Shown here in pieces: positions 25,485 to 36,955 of a stretch of DNA of 64,000 bases; the stretch's first letter is position 1; the number at the start of each line of letters is the position of its first letter. The translations under genes and the position numbers were made by a program. Source of the stretch: Apostichopus japonicus (Eukaryota > Echinodermata > Holothuroidea > Aspidochirotida > Stichopodidae); assembly GCF_037975245.1 (NCBI RefSeq), contig NC_092578.1, forward strand, positions 18,440,321 to 18,504,320, read 5' to 3'. Below the pieces are notes generated by a model. The model searched no databases. It was not told the DNA's origin and saw only the letters and a program-made list of their open reading frames with translations.

Positions 25485-28400
25485 AACATGACTTGATACT
25501 TTCATATCCTCTATAGTTTTCCAAAGAGACAGAATGACTGGAATAATTCATGTTTTCGAAGACTGGAGATTACGGAATCTGTCTCACGTAACTCCCCTTC
25601 GGAAGAACGTAAATGGGAAAATAATCAGTGGGCAAATTTATACGCTTAGGAGTAAATGAAGCAAAATACGAGAGGGTTTTACTTACATTTTAAAGGGAAG
25701 GGATATTCATGCGCTAGGGAGAGTTTACATATTGTCAAATGCTATATTATGCAATGGGTAAACTATACTTGTAACTAGTGTTTATTTATTTGGTAGTTTT
25801 GTTATTGGTTGTTTTTCTGTTGCTGTTCAGTGTTTTGTTTGTTACCTCTTTCATGGATTACACTCTATGAAAACTATCCGTAAATATTGATAACGTTACC
25901 GATGTAACGAAGCTGTCGATTTAAGTAAATCACATACGACCGTTAAGTGATCATAACGTTGTTGACGTCATAATTATTGTTATAAGATAATTATGTCTCA
26001 CTATAGTTTTAGTGCTAGTGGGAAATGATTGTGGACCCCGTCCCCTAATCAGGCCTGAAGAGAGAGAGGGAGGGGGGGGGGGTCAAAGGCTACATCCCAG
26101 TTTGATTGGGTTCGAAAATTATGGGCTTCTGGGAACATGAACGGGGCTTGGGAAAATATTGGATAACAACATTGTAATCTGTTTTGTTTATCATAATATA
26201 CTTCAGGAAAACCACTGATCAACCGCTCGACAATTAGAGGCAGCTTATTTTCTAAAATAACATTTCTTCGTTAGATTGAAGGGAATCCGATTATATTTGA
26301 AGTTTACATGACTTGCTTACAGTATTAAACACTAACAACCCAAATACAGATGTAGTAAATATCGTCATTTTCCTGTTTTCGTAAAAAAATTTAAAAAAAA
26401 AGCAAACGTTTGTGGACGGATATAATTTGTGAATTTGGACGGTTAATTTGGGGGTAAAATAAGTTTTTTAACTCCATAATTTTAGTTCTATGGATGAGTC
26501 TCACTTTAAAGAATAAATAAAACCTCGGTAAGGGTATAACACGTTACCTAAAATCTCATTCCATTCCTATTAGTTAGGAACGCGAGATTGACCATGGTAA
26601 TTTCTATCAGAGACATCGGCTGATCGACGTATGGAAGAGCATGTTAATGGACGCCCGGGGGATTTCACTGCCACGCGTGAACGCAGTATGGTGACAAAGG
26701 GGTACCATACTCCAACTTGACAGCCAAAAGTTTTTAAAATAAAAAGTCACCTTTCTATATTGGGTATTCCTCTGATTCATCACAATTCGAAGTGTTTTTT
26801 TTTTTAACGGCGATGCCTCTTTTCACCGAGCGTAATGAATAGGTCACCAATCTGTACTGAAGAATCCGTCAAAATATATACAGTTGAGCTATCAATTTTG
26901 CACAATGCATGAAAACACCCATTAATATAACGTATTATAGAAGTTAAAATCAAAGTCTATAGTCATACTTTTGAGTGAACTATATTTGTTAGTCAAATCT
27001 ATGTAATGCAGTGATGGAACTTTGTATAATCATGCAACCATGGTAACGACTAAGCTGTTCTGATCAACCACTTGGCGTGTTACTTGTTGCACCTGCTCTG
27101 AGTATACGTAACGTGTAGGCTACGTATCTCCTTTGTTTTGCAGTCATACAACCACAACGAGAGTTTTAACATAACCAGTTATACTAAAATTGCAGTGTAA
27201 AATGCTACAATATGCGGTTCCCACAAACATTATCAGGTTAAAGAATGTACTATAAATGGGTAAAAAAGTTCCCAAAGCAGAATAGGTTTTTGTCCTTGTA
27301 GAACTAATTAGACTAATTAACTGTAACCTGACATAACATGTACAAGAAAAATATCCTATGTTTATGTAACATACTAGTAGATTATATAGAAAGCTCATAA
27401 TGCGTGTTTATATGATTAATATGTAATATCCGTTTAGTTTAACGTCCCTCTTTTACTTTCCCTGCGTTCATCTTATTGTTCCAACCCCCCTCCCACCCCA
27501 CCCCCCCCCCCCCCTTCGCGTCCCAATATGGGTTTGTCAATCTATGTTTGCAATTTTAGTAATTGCAGAGATGTTCTTTTTCAAGTTATACTTGTTTGCT
27601 ATAAGTATATGGTTCAATACAATAAAATACGCATATGCAACAAACAGGTCCATTAATCTGATTAAGTAGATTATCACATTCCATCAGATTAGTAAAGGGA
27701 CACCACTCTTACTGCCAAAGCAAACAGGGCAATGAATCTTCTGCCATCCTTAACAGTTTCCTGCAGTCATATATCGTTCCCCCTAAAGCAAAATAATCAA
27801 CATTTACTACGACAGTTTTCTTTTCAAAATAAGTGACATGTTGTTGTTTTTTCTGTCGTTGCTACAAAACTACTGTTCTGTGTGTTTTCACAAACAGACT
27901 AATGAATGAATTAATAATGGTAACAAAAGGAAATTGCCATTCTTTGATTTCAAAGGGGAAAAAACAGTCACTTTGCAGTATTTGTGTTTTCATCTATTGG
28001 TAATCGGAAAATATCAGAAACATGCTGGACTGTAGTTTGAAATTGTCTTTGACATTGAAAATTGATTAAGGCCCCCTTTCTCATGGTATAGCCGTATGTC
28101 GGTTTGTTTGAAGCAAAACGAAACACAGGAAGCTTCAGATTTGTCTGAAACATCAAACATCTCTTGTGCCTGTCTAACACAAAACAAATTGTTGTTCTTG
28201 TAACATTACACCACCTTTGTCAGCCTGTTCTCTATGCTATTACGTTATATCTGTACAGTAATTTCACACTAAGATGTCTGGCATTGACTGAGAACTATTA
28301 TATGTTTCTGCAGATGCAAGATGATCTTTCTGATCACACAAGGCAAAAGCATATGCAGTCCTATACACATGAAAAGAAACCAATGTCTACTCGCCTTTTT

Positions 28401-29337
28401 TAACAGCCTTATTCGCTGTGCGTGTGTTTCTGCATATATATTGGGTATACATTAAAAAACATTAGATATATACATTTAAATTGATGACATCATTAAGTCG
28501 AGATACATGTATCAGGAGATGAATTGTTTTATTTAATACATTTGAGTACTTAACTAATGTAGTTTCAATTTGACATCTAATAGAGTAACTTTATAACTTT
28601 CGTAAGAAAATATCAAGCCTTAAATATTTATTTTTAACTTTTCTTTGTGGAAACGAAAGTCAAGGTGCAAAGATCCGAGCAAAAATAAAAACCGATCAGG
28701 CTCTATTGCTGGTCGATATAAACAGAGTATATGAACCATAACAAACTATTATTGGCTTATTTACTGACCTGAATGATAAATTTTACTTCCGAGAAGAATG
28801 AAATTTAATGTTATTTTTGGAAAAGAAACCTAGCTGAATGGAGGAAATCGGCACCAAGCTTATGGGCAAACCATCCAGTTTTTTTAAAGTTAAAAACTAT
28901 TCGTGCTATATATAGTCAAGTATTGAAAGTTTGAAACATAAATAAAACTCATCTTGTGTAACATTTTATCATTTACTAAGTTGTCAAAAATTGACAAATA
29001 TTCTAATCTTCCTTTATAGTGTAATTCTATTCACACTGACCTCTTCAAAGGAAAGCCAATCATATTTAAGATTTCATGCAACTTGATTTTTTTAAAACAT
29101 CATTGTTGACAAAACCTGTCACTTGGTCACTGTTGCTTTATAAAAAAGATCATGTATTTTTGTGGTTAGTTTAATTCAAAATATAATTCAGTCAAAATAT
29201 CACATTAACTGTTGGCAATCAAAAAAATTATATATGACCTTGCAACAATAAGACACATCTGCAACTTAAGAAGAATAGTAATTGTAAAAACCCTTATCTA
29301 TATCTATTCCATTTCAAATTTACCCGTGATTTGTAAG

Positions 29338-29412
29338 TTGACATAATTACGTCATCGCTATATTGACATAATTACGTCATCGCTATATTGACATAATTAC
29401 GTCATCGCTATA
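29338..29412. repeat. Three perfect 25-bp tandem repeats, each with a bZIP-type site
   Basis: Units at 29338-29362, 29363-29387 and 29388-29412 are identical and each contains ATTACGTCAT (reverse ATGACGTAAT), which fits the PAR/E4BP4 and variant CRE consensus. This may be a clustered regulatory site or a chance minisatellite. Confidence 0.8.
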
Positions 29413-29579
29413 TATATCCATACATCATATACAGTTATTCATACCTTTCAGAATGAACGTGATTGCATTTTGCTTTTTGACAGTTAGTTCCCCTATTCGT
29501 ATCGTGTTTCGTTTACACTTCCTTATTTATTTTCTTGTTTTAGTTCAATTATCTACAGAGGCCCCATTAAATTAAAAAC

Positions 29580-29733
29580 GTGAAGTACTCCCCTCGGAAT
29601 CGCCATAGTCTTCTTTACGTCACGTGACCTAACTTTAGACAGGGCGCTAATTTTTTGAGCAATCACTGTCCAGCCGTGTTGAACTTCTGCTCGAGAAACG
29701 ACATCTGTTAGACAAGTCTATTTTACCTTATAG
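29580..29733 (+). promoter_or_regulatory. Possible promoter and untranslated first exon
   Basis: TTACGTCACGTGACCT (29615-29630) joins a CRE-like site to a CACGTG E-box in a locally GC-richer patch. A donor-like TAG|GTAAGC follows at 29734. It lies 170 bp after the triple bZIP repeat. It could start the receptor 12.6 kb downstream or an unseen gene. There is no direct evidence of transcription. Confidence 0.25.
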
Positions 29734-30485
29734 GTAAGCTAAAGAAGTACAGGAGATTTTCCTGGTACCATGACTGCAAAAAATATTGTCGGGAAAAATG
29801 GACGTGTTTTAAAGTTGTAAAATATGAAAATGTGTTTAGAAAATTTGAATAAAATGAATAATATATACAACCCAAGCCAAGAACATTTTCTATGAAAGTG
29901 TGGCTCGTTTATTGTGTAAATGATGACTTTCTGACGGTCTTGCATAATACTCTCCGCTATTTAATATACATAGCAAATATATTTGCTAGGTTGTCTAAGT
30001 GTATTTATTGGTGCGAGAAGTTAATACGAGATTAACGTAACCGTAATCTCTAACGTTGCGGCTGTTCATACGCGTATACGCTTGAACATGTTTTGATATT
30101 TCTCTGTTATAAATATACAGTTTCCATAGAAACATAGCAAAGACAAACTACAAACAGTACGGGAAGTCAAACAGGCTGGTATGCCAGATAGTCAATATTA
30201 ACTCAGTTGTTGAGCATTTTGTACCTGCACCTAAATATAGCCTACAATAATTGGAATGTATATATAGCATTCTTTACAATATGCATGAGAAGCAGCCGTG
30301 CAATGAGCTCATGCATGTATTACTTCACTCGGTCATAGGTTGTGTTCTATAAGAGCATTCCTTCCAAGCATCCGCTATATGCCAGCATCGAGAGATTCAA
30401 CTTGTTGTCTGACGCTACAAAATGTCTTCCCCCAATCAAGTTAAATTACTTCATTATGATACATCTTGCTAGAATCTGACCTTAT
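29734..30485. other. Intergenic or intronic, no feature seen
   Basis: AT-rich; if the donor at 29734 is real this is the start of an intron. Confidence 0.45.
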
Positions 30486-30860
30486 TTATACAGGAGAGTT
30501 AATTTGCCAGCCTTCTCCCCCACAATTAGGGCAGTCGAGAGCGATGTTCCACAATTCCTTAAGTTCTGAGCTGCTCGAAGAGCCCAGAACGCCTTTGGGA
30601 GAAGGTTTAATGAAACAAGAAGCTTGAGTGAGGTTCATAACCTCTGGGACATTAATAAGGGCTTTAAAGAATTTCAAAGTCTCTCCAAGGGATGTTTTGA
30701 TCCTTCCTATATTACATCAAACAGGTTGATGTTAAGATGTCGGAAGGATTCAAGAGAATTTACAAAGACTCCTGACAGTTCTATGCATTTGAATAGTAAA
30801 GTACATTGCCATATTACCGTGCAGTACGAACAATATAACCTGCATCCTCTGTAATGTAAG
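30486..30860 (-). pseudogene. Frameshifted coding-like remnant, possible leucine-rich repeats
   Basis: Minus strand. From about 30850 one frame reads CTLLFKCIELSGVFVNSLES and FRHLNINLFDVI before a stop at 30707-30709. A second frame shifted by one base continues GRIKTSLGETLKFFKALINV, PEVMNLTQ and so on to LDCPNCGGEGWQINSPV with a stop at 30486. Codon choice and G+C content look coding-like against the background, and the spacing of Leu residues with RHLNI recalls leucine-rich repeats, but I cannot name a family. Either a pseudogene, a sequencing indel, or chance. Confidence 0.3.
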
Positions 30861-30954
30861 ACTATGTACGATTAACTATAATCATTATTGCATACCTGTT
30901 AATTTATGTGTTACTTTACGAAAATTACATTGGTCCGATGTGTAATATATAAAA

Positions 30955-30956
<2 letters not shown>

Positions 30957-31013
<57 letters not shown>
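30957..31013. repeat. (TA)n microsatellite
   Basis: TA repeat of about 57 bp with one AAATA interruption; no flanking SINE seen. Confidence 0.9.
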
Positions 31014-34000
31014 GCATTATGTCAGCAATAGTTATATATACACATAGACCGTAAAGTTCCTCGAGGTATTATAATCATGAAACAGCGTAAACGTCTACGA
31101 TTCGTTTCTGAAATAATGGACACATTAAATAGATTCAGTATGGCTACAAATATAATAAAATGCATCCAACAACAAATATAAATTTACAAGTATAACGTTT
31201 CTAGTTGACTGTATTTTCCCTCTCTCCTTCCTTGGTTGTTCTCCTATGTTGATATAGTTCAATATAGGCTTATTGATTTTGCAACAACATGACAAATACA
31301 TCACATGGTCGATTGAGCTGATTTACATTACGTACGTATATTTTTTGAAGTCACGTGGGGTCGAAAGTCAAACATGCCTGCATGATTTTCTTGACAGCAC
31401 GAATGAGTTCTATCTTTGATTGATATTTCTATCATTCATGATCACACTGTCAATTAAAGGTGAGGTATACTGGTATTAAGTTGCTACTAAGAATTACATT
31501 GTCATATGTGTTTCCTACACTTTTCCAAATAACGCATAACTCATCTGAGGCCACGCACATGTTTTACTGCATGCATTTAAGAAGTAACAACATACATTTT
31601 GCAAATTTATGAGTACTGTAAATATATCAGGGTTTTTAGACGTGTTTTTTTTTTTTGCTTAGGCTAATTATATTAATAGTTGAATTAACGTGTGTACTGA
31701 AGTGAAAATGTTCCAGCACGCAATTTGAATGCCAAAATACATGCTAATTGTGAGGGGAAAAAATACCCACATGATATACAAGATGAATAATAACAAAAAT
31801 AGTTTATTAACATAAATTCAATTCCTGGAGTGCTTTCAATTATATGATGCTTTTCTTCATTTTGTAACATAACATATATTTTATAGAACCTATACCAATG
31901 ACGTACAGCTTGTTTTAATTATAATGGAGAAAAAATGATTTCCCGGAGGTGAAACAAGAGAAGTAACTACAGTCATATTATAATTTCCGTTTATTCTTAA
32001 TGCCAAAAAATACCAAATAAAACAAAATGACACTATATATAATCGCTGTAGGTATGTAACTCCGAACGAAAACGTAGACATTTTCGAATCCGAAGGCATG
32101 TGCAAATACATCTTCAATGGCAAAGGTTCTAAATGATTTCTTCTTGTTTTTAATGGGAGATGGAAGAGGATTTCAAAGTAGGAAGAGAGAAACAGATTTT
32201 CTTGCTCACGTTGCTTTTTCCTTCTTCATGATATAACTATCATTTGAACTCCTCGCAAATAGCAAAAATATATATATATAGATTTTAAATTATAGAGAAA
32301 TGGTTGTTTGTTTTGGCAAAAGTGAAAATCTTTCCATTTCAAAGTGTTAAGTGCGTCATAATTGAACCCACCATGCAACACTACGGAAGTAAACGCAGAT
32401 TTTTACGCGTACCTCGGTTTTATTTTTTGATTTTTTTTCATCGAGTATTTATGGCTCTAAAGATTGTCTAGAGAAAAGTAAAACAGTCATAAAACAAGTT
32501 TTATACAACGGAACCAAATGTGCACTGGCTTTTAAAAGTCAAAGCCAGTTTATTTTGGCAAAATGGAAAACTCCCCTAAAGCGTACACACATTTCACCAT
32601 GAGAAAATATATTATGCGTATACAGAAAACTATACGAGTCAAATTGACTATTTCCGGCTCAATTGACAAATATGACACGTTCGGTGTTTAATATTCTTCT
32701 TCTTCTTCTTCGTTTCTGTACCTGTTTTTCCTCATTAATACAGTCGCGCTCCCCCACTTTACGTTTGAAAAAGCAGGCAAACATTGTATTAGTGATCAAA
32801 CAAAAAATTTCCCATAATATTAACTTTCTTAATGAGGATGAATTATACGGCAGTGCGAGAGCGCTTGGAAACTGTATGAATATTTAAAACAATAACCTCA
32901 AATATCGGAATGTATAAAATAGACAGTGAGAATTGTCATTTTATGTTTCACGAGTTTTACTGTCGAGCAAAAGCGCCATTAGTGAACCGATCAGATAATG
33001 AATTTTTCAAATACAAAGTTCTCATTGTTTTCCATTATATGAATGTATACTAAACGTTCGCTTCAAGCTGAAATAATCACCCCAAGGGACAGCAAAAATG
33101 TGAATAACCAGCAGTTTTCAGCGTAAAATCATAAAACTGATATTTGCCTGTCATTTCGTCTCTTTTTTTTTCACTTTGTATAATTCAACGAAAGTATATT
33201 AGACAGATGTTTATCGAAACTGACGATAAGGAAACGTTCACCCTTTCACGAACCAATGAATAAGTGGTTTTTCGAGATACTTTGTGTTCATTATTATATT
33301 TTCATGAAATAATGAGTTATATCAAAGCGGATACTGGATTATTATCGTAATATTCACAGCGATACTACATTTGGATGTATTTTATTGTCTTTAGTAATTA
33401 TGTTGACAACAATCAAAGGAACGAATCATATTTTGCATGTCATATAGAAAAATATAATGTAGCGTTACACATATTTTGTTCATCTTATGCTGCTATAACT
33501 GATTGAGTTTTGCTCAGCAAATACAAGCAGTGACTTGTTTTGATAAATCATCCTAAGACGTTAGATATATATAGTTTGGTATTTAGATCATCCTTTGTTC
33601 TCTTATATCGTCACAAAGGGGTCAGTTGTCTTTAGGTTATACGTGTTTTGTTTTTAAGGTAACTACTGCATGCCTGATTTTGCAGGTATTTCATTGAGGT
33701 TGTACATGTCGGCATTTGTGACTTGTATCACTGGAATGAATGTAGGCTGACTAACTTTCAGTAATAAACATTAAAATTTCTCAAAACTTGCCAGCAACAT
33801 GTAATTCTTTTTGGTTTATAACCAAGTTATATATATACTAGGTTAATATCGATCGTACAAATGTATTTAGATTAAACCAGATTGTAAGGTACTTGAGATA
33901 CACAATATGTAGTTTAGGTAAATATCCCGGAGGTAACGGTTCACGATATCTTCTCAGAAATCACAAGAGAGGTAACCTCCCCAGTAATTAATGTCATATA

Positions 34001-34073
34001 TGACGTCACTGTGTAAATCGTGACCTAAATAACAGACTGTTATTTCACATTGAACGTGTGATTTTTCCCCAGG
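31014..34073. other. Intergenic, no gene seen
   Basis: AT-rich with a short TCT repeat at about 32696-32712. Open frames of 60-77 codons look random. Confidence 0.55.
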
Positions 34074-34384
34074 GTATAATTCATAAAGGGAAAGGTAAAA
34101 CGGATTTTCGCCATAGGAAATTTATCTTCACATCAATTAAAAAGTCTGATAAACAGCTTATCTCTGAAGAATATTTCGAATATTATAGAAATGACAGAGA
34201 TATCCAATTTTTCTATAATATCATTAATCTTCACGAGTCAACGCCAAAGTCGGATGAAAAATTTAATAATTTATTAACAGAACCACTCGCATATCTTGTC
34301 TTGAATAAGTTTCTCAATTATGTTAATTTAGAAAACGTACTATATATAACATATTTCCGCATAAATTTCATTGAAAGCCTATAA
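34074..34384 (+). CDS. Unrecognised AT-rich open frame after an acceptor-like site
   Basis: GATTTTTCCCCAG (about 34060-34072) resembles a splice acceptor and leads into about 100 open codons ending in TAA at 34384. The product is charged (GIIHKGKGKTDFRHRKFIFT near the start, then EEYFEYYRNDRD). No homology recognised, and AT-rich composition makes chance opening less likely but not excluded. Confidence 0.2.
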
Positions 34385-34894
34385 GTTTTGTATTGCATAT
34401 GACATGTGTTCGAGTGCATAGCTTGCTAACTCTCCAGCAAAGCAACTAGTTTAATATTGGATATAGTAACCCGCATTTACTATTCAAACCAAAACTATAA
34501 AATGCACAGTTTTGATCGGTTCAGTAATTTCCTTACCAAAAACATTATGCTTGTTTTTTGTTAGTGAATTGGTTAAACTTCGTTACTTTATTCACAAAAT
34601 TACTAAAATTCTGTATAAATATATAGTGATCTATGTTAATCATGTGATAATATTCACCGCACATAATCAAATACTGTTAACATCGAGTACCGTTTGTTAT
34701 ATAGCGTTACTGCTAAATTAAAGAGCCAATTATCAGAGTTCAATCCACGTTGTAAAGCTGTTTTATAACTATCCCAAAAGTTATCGTACCAGCAAATTTT
34801 AAAACTTCGAATACACATGGCATTCCAATATGATAACTTATAAACTGCAACGTAGGTCTGTATGTATAACACAAATAATAAAAACTATAATACC

Positions 34895-34982
34895 TACATA
34901 CACACACACACATATATATATACACATATATACACACATATATATATACACATATGTATATATATATGTGTGTATATATGTG

Positions 34983-35026
<44 letters not shown>

Positions 35027-35028
35027 CT
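34895..35028. repeat. Compound (CA)n/(TA)n microsatellite
   Basis: CACACA grades into alternating ATACAC and TATATG words, then pure TA. Open frames of IYTHIYI type here are by-products. Confidence 0.9.
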
Positions 35029-35305
35029 TAGCAACTTTTGCCTAGCTTATACTTCTTTTCAATTCTTCTTCAACATCTTTGTGACAGCAAAACAAAAACC
35101 ATTAGATTGTAAATCTTTATTTAACGATATAAAAAGTTCTCAACTTGACGCCTTTCCTCGACTAGAACTCTTATCGAGTACCTTGAAAGAGTATATTGTT
35201 TAACTATATCTTAATGTGGAGCCTCAATTGGTTGCCTTAAGTTTCACACTACAGAGAATAAAATTCGAAATCATACCTTAAAGTGTCTAGTAGTTTCCTT
35301 GTGCA

Positions 35306-35635
35306 TTAATCTGAATGTAACATGACTCTCTCTTTTCTAAGAGGGTTGTATTGATTTCTCTGTGATCTCTCTAGTTTTTTATGTTTGTTAAGATTTTGGT
35401 AAAAGAGTTTCTCAAATATACATGATACATTTAGCATCTCCTGAAGAAGTTTGGTAGAAGCCTCATACTTTTTGACAAGCTGTTGATGTTTGTAATCAAA
35501 TATTTGCGACTGGTGATTGCTGACAGACAATGTAATCAAAGTTTTCAATGAAGGGTATAAAGCAGGGGTACGCCAGAGGAATAAAATAACGACTTTTAAA
35601 TCATTCTCTGATTTTAGAAGGAAGATCATCGACAA
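35306..35635 (-). CDS. Unrecognised minus-strand open frame, 109 codons
   Basis: Hydrophilic second half (DYKHQQLVKKYEASTKLLQE, then NLNKHKKLERSQRNQYNPLR) with heptad-like spacing; the first third is hydrophobic. No promoter, splice or family evidence. Might be a remnant of the same decayed minus-strand unit as at 30.5-30.9 kb, but nothing links them directly. Confidence 0.2.
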   Translation of the reverse strand: MSMIFLLKSENDLKVVILFLWRTPALYPSLKTLITLSVSNHQSQIFDYKHQQLVKKYEASTKLLQEMLNVSCIFEKLFYQNLNKHKKLERSQRNQYNPLRKERVMLHSD

Positions 35636-35688
35636 ACCCTTTTTGCTAGCAGCTACATTTTACAACGTAACCTACTTTTCTTTTTCTT

Positions 35689-36045
35689 GTCAATAGTCAT
35701 ATCAAACCTATACCGCATTAATTAACTCGTAGAAATGTCAATAGTCATAACAAACCTATACTGCATTAATTAACTCGTAGAATCCGAACGTTACACAAAC
35801 AGTATGTTACATCTTACAGCATTAACTGACGTAAACACTTTTAGTAATCCATCTAATTTTAGTAGCAATATCGTTGTTATACTGTCATGATTTTATAGTT
35901 CTCATACAACAGACTGTACATATAGACCGAACGAGAGAAACAAAGTCATCTAAGTTTAGTAGCAATATCATTGTTTTAGTGTCATGATTTTATAGTTCGC
36001 ATACAACAGACTGTACATATAAAGTGGACAAGAGAAACAAAAGTC
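35689..36045. repeat. Two adjacent tandem duplications (48 bp and about 97 bp)
   Basis: A 48-bp unit starting GTCAATAGTCATA repeats at 35689 and 35737. Immediately after, a unit of about 97 bp containing TTTAGTAGCAATATC and TCATGATTTTATAGTTC repeats from about 35856 and 35955. Copies differ by a few substitutions. Confidence 0.75.
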
Positions 36046-36595
36046 ATCGGTACACCATTTAAGAGAGACCTTAACTGAAACTGTTATCAATATTCTTTTC
36101 ATTTCAATTCGACGAAGGCATGCAATATTTCATGGGATGTGTTTAATTGGCAGCGTGTGCACACATGAAGAGCTTGCAATATAAGTCCAACTACATAGCA
36201 CCGCTCTATTCAACCTGCTGACCAAGTTGGTAAAACGAATCGGTATTTTATGGTACCAAATAAAGAAGTTTTTTGTCAAATAAAGAAGTTGATCATCTAC
36301 TGAAATCACTCAAATTAAAATTGATCTCTTTCCACCAAAAATATTTACCATCAATTAATAAAGGCACAAAGAGAAGACAGCATTTTGCGGTTGGTGTAGA
36401 AATTATTTAGACAAATCAACGATAGATCTAAAACATCAATTCCCAGTCTATTTGTATAATTAGTTATCAGTTGTTCAATGTCAAGCTTCCCATGTAGGTC
36501 TATTCAAACCAACTGCAATCAGCTATAGTTTCTCATTTTGTTTCCGTAGACACATGTGTTGATAATATTTTGACAATTAAGAGAAAATCTCGTAA

Positions 36596-36800
36596 ACAGG
36601 AGCGGATTGGGGTGGCGCTATGGACATTGTAAACAAGCGGTGCGTGTGGCGCCCGATTGAAACTAATACCGTTCGCGACCGGCAAGAAAATCTGCGGCCG
36701 CCAACACCTCAACCATGACGTCGCCTTCGTCGCTTCGGATCTATAGAGGCGTCTCGGTGTCCGAGCCGGTATACATCGGTAGGCTAATGATCCCGCCCCC
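36596..36800 (+). other. CpG-rich island of unknown origin
   Basis: About 200 bp with many CpGs (GCGACCGGCAAG, GCGGCCGCCAAC, GACGTCGCCTTCGTCGCTTC) in DNA otherwise poor in G+C. Two short overlapping open frames start at ATGGACATTG (about 36620; 32 codons, WRPIETNTVRDRQENLRPP) and at ATGACGTCGC (about 36716). Could be a promoter island 5.5 kb before the receptor, or a mobile-element fragment. Function not recognised. Confidence 0.4.
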
Positions 36801-36901
36801 TAATCGTTAATATATCCAACACATTCGTTCAGTGGCATCATTTTTCTGTGTTCTGTTATAAAGTTCAAATATGAATTGGTTCATCTGTTGCTCTAAGGCT
36901 T

Positions 36902-36904
<3 letters not shown>

Positions 36905-36952
<48 letters not shown>
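36905..36952. repeat. (TA)n microsatellite
   Basis: About 48 bp pure TA, 100 bp right of the CpG-rich patch. Confidence 0.9.

Positions 36953-36955
<3 letters not shown>

Noticed and set aside
29338-29412. CRISPR-like array
   Set aside because: Units are directly contiguous without spacers and the genome is eukaryotic.
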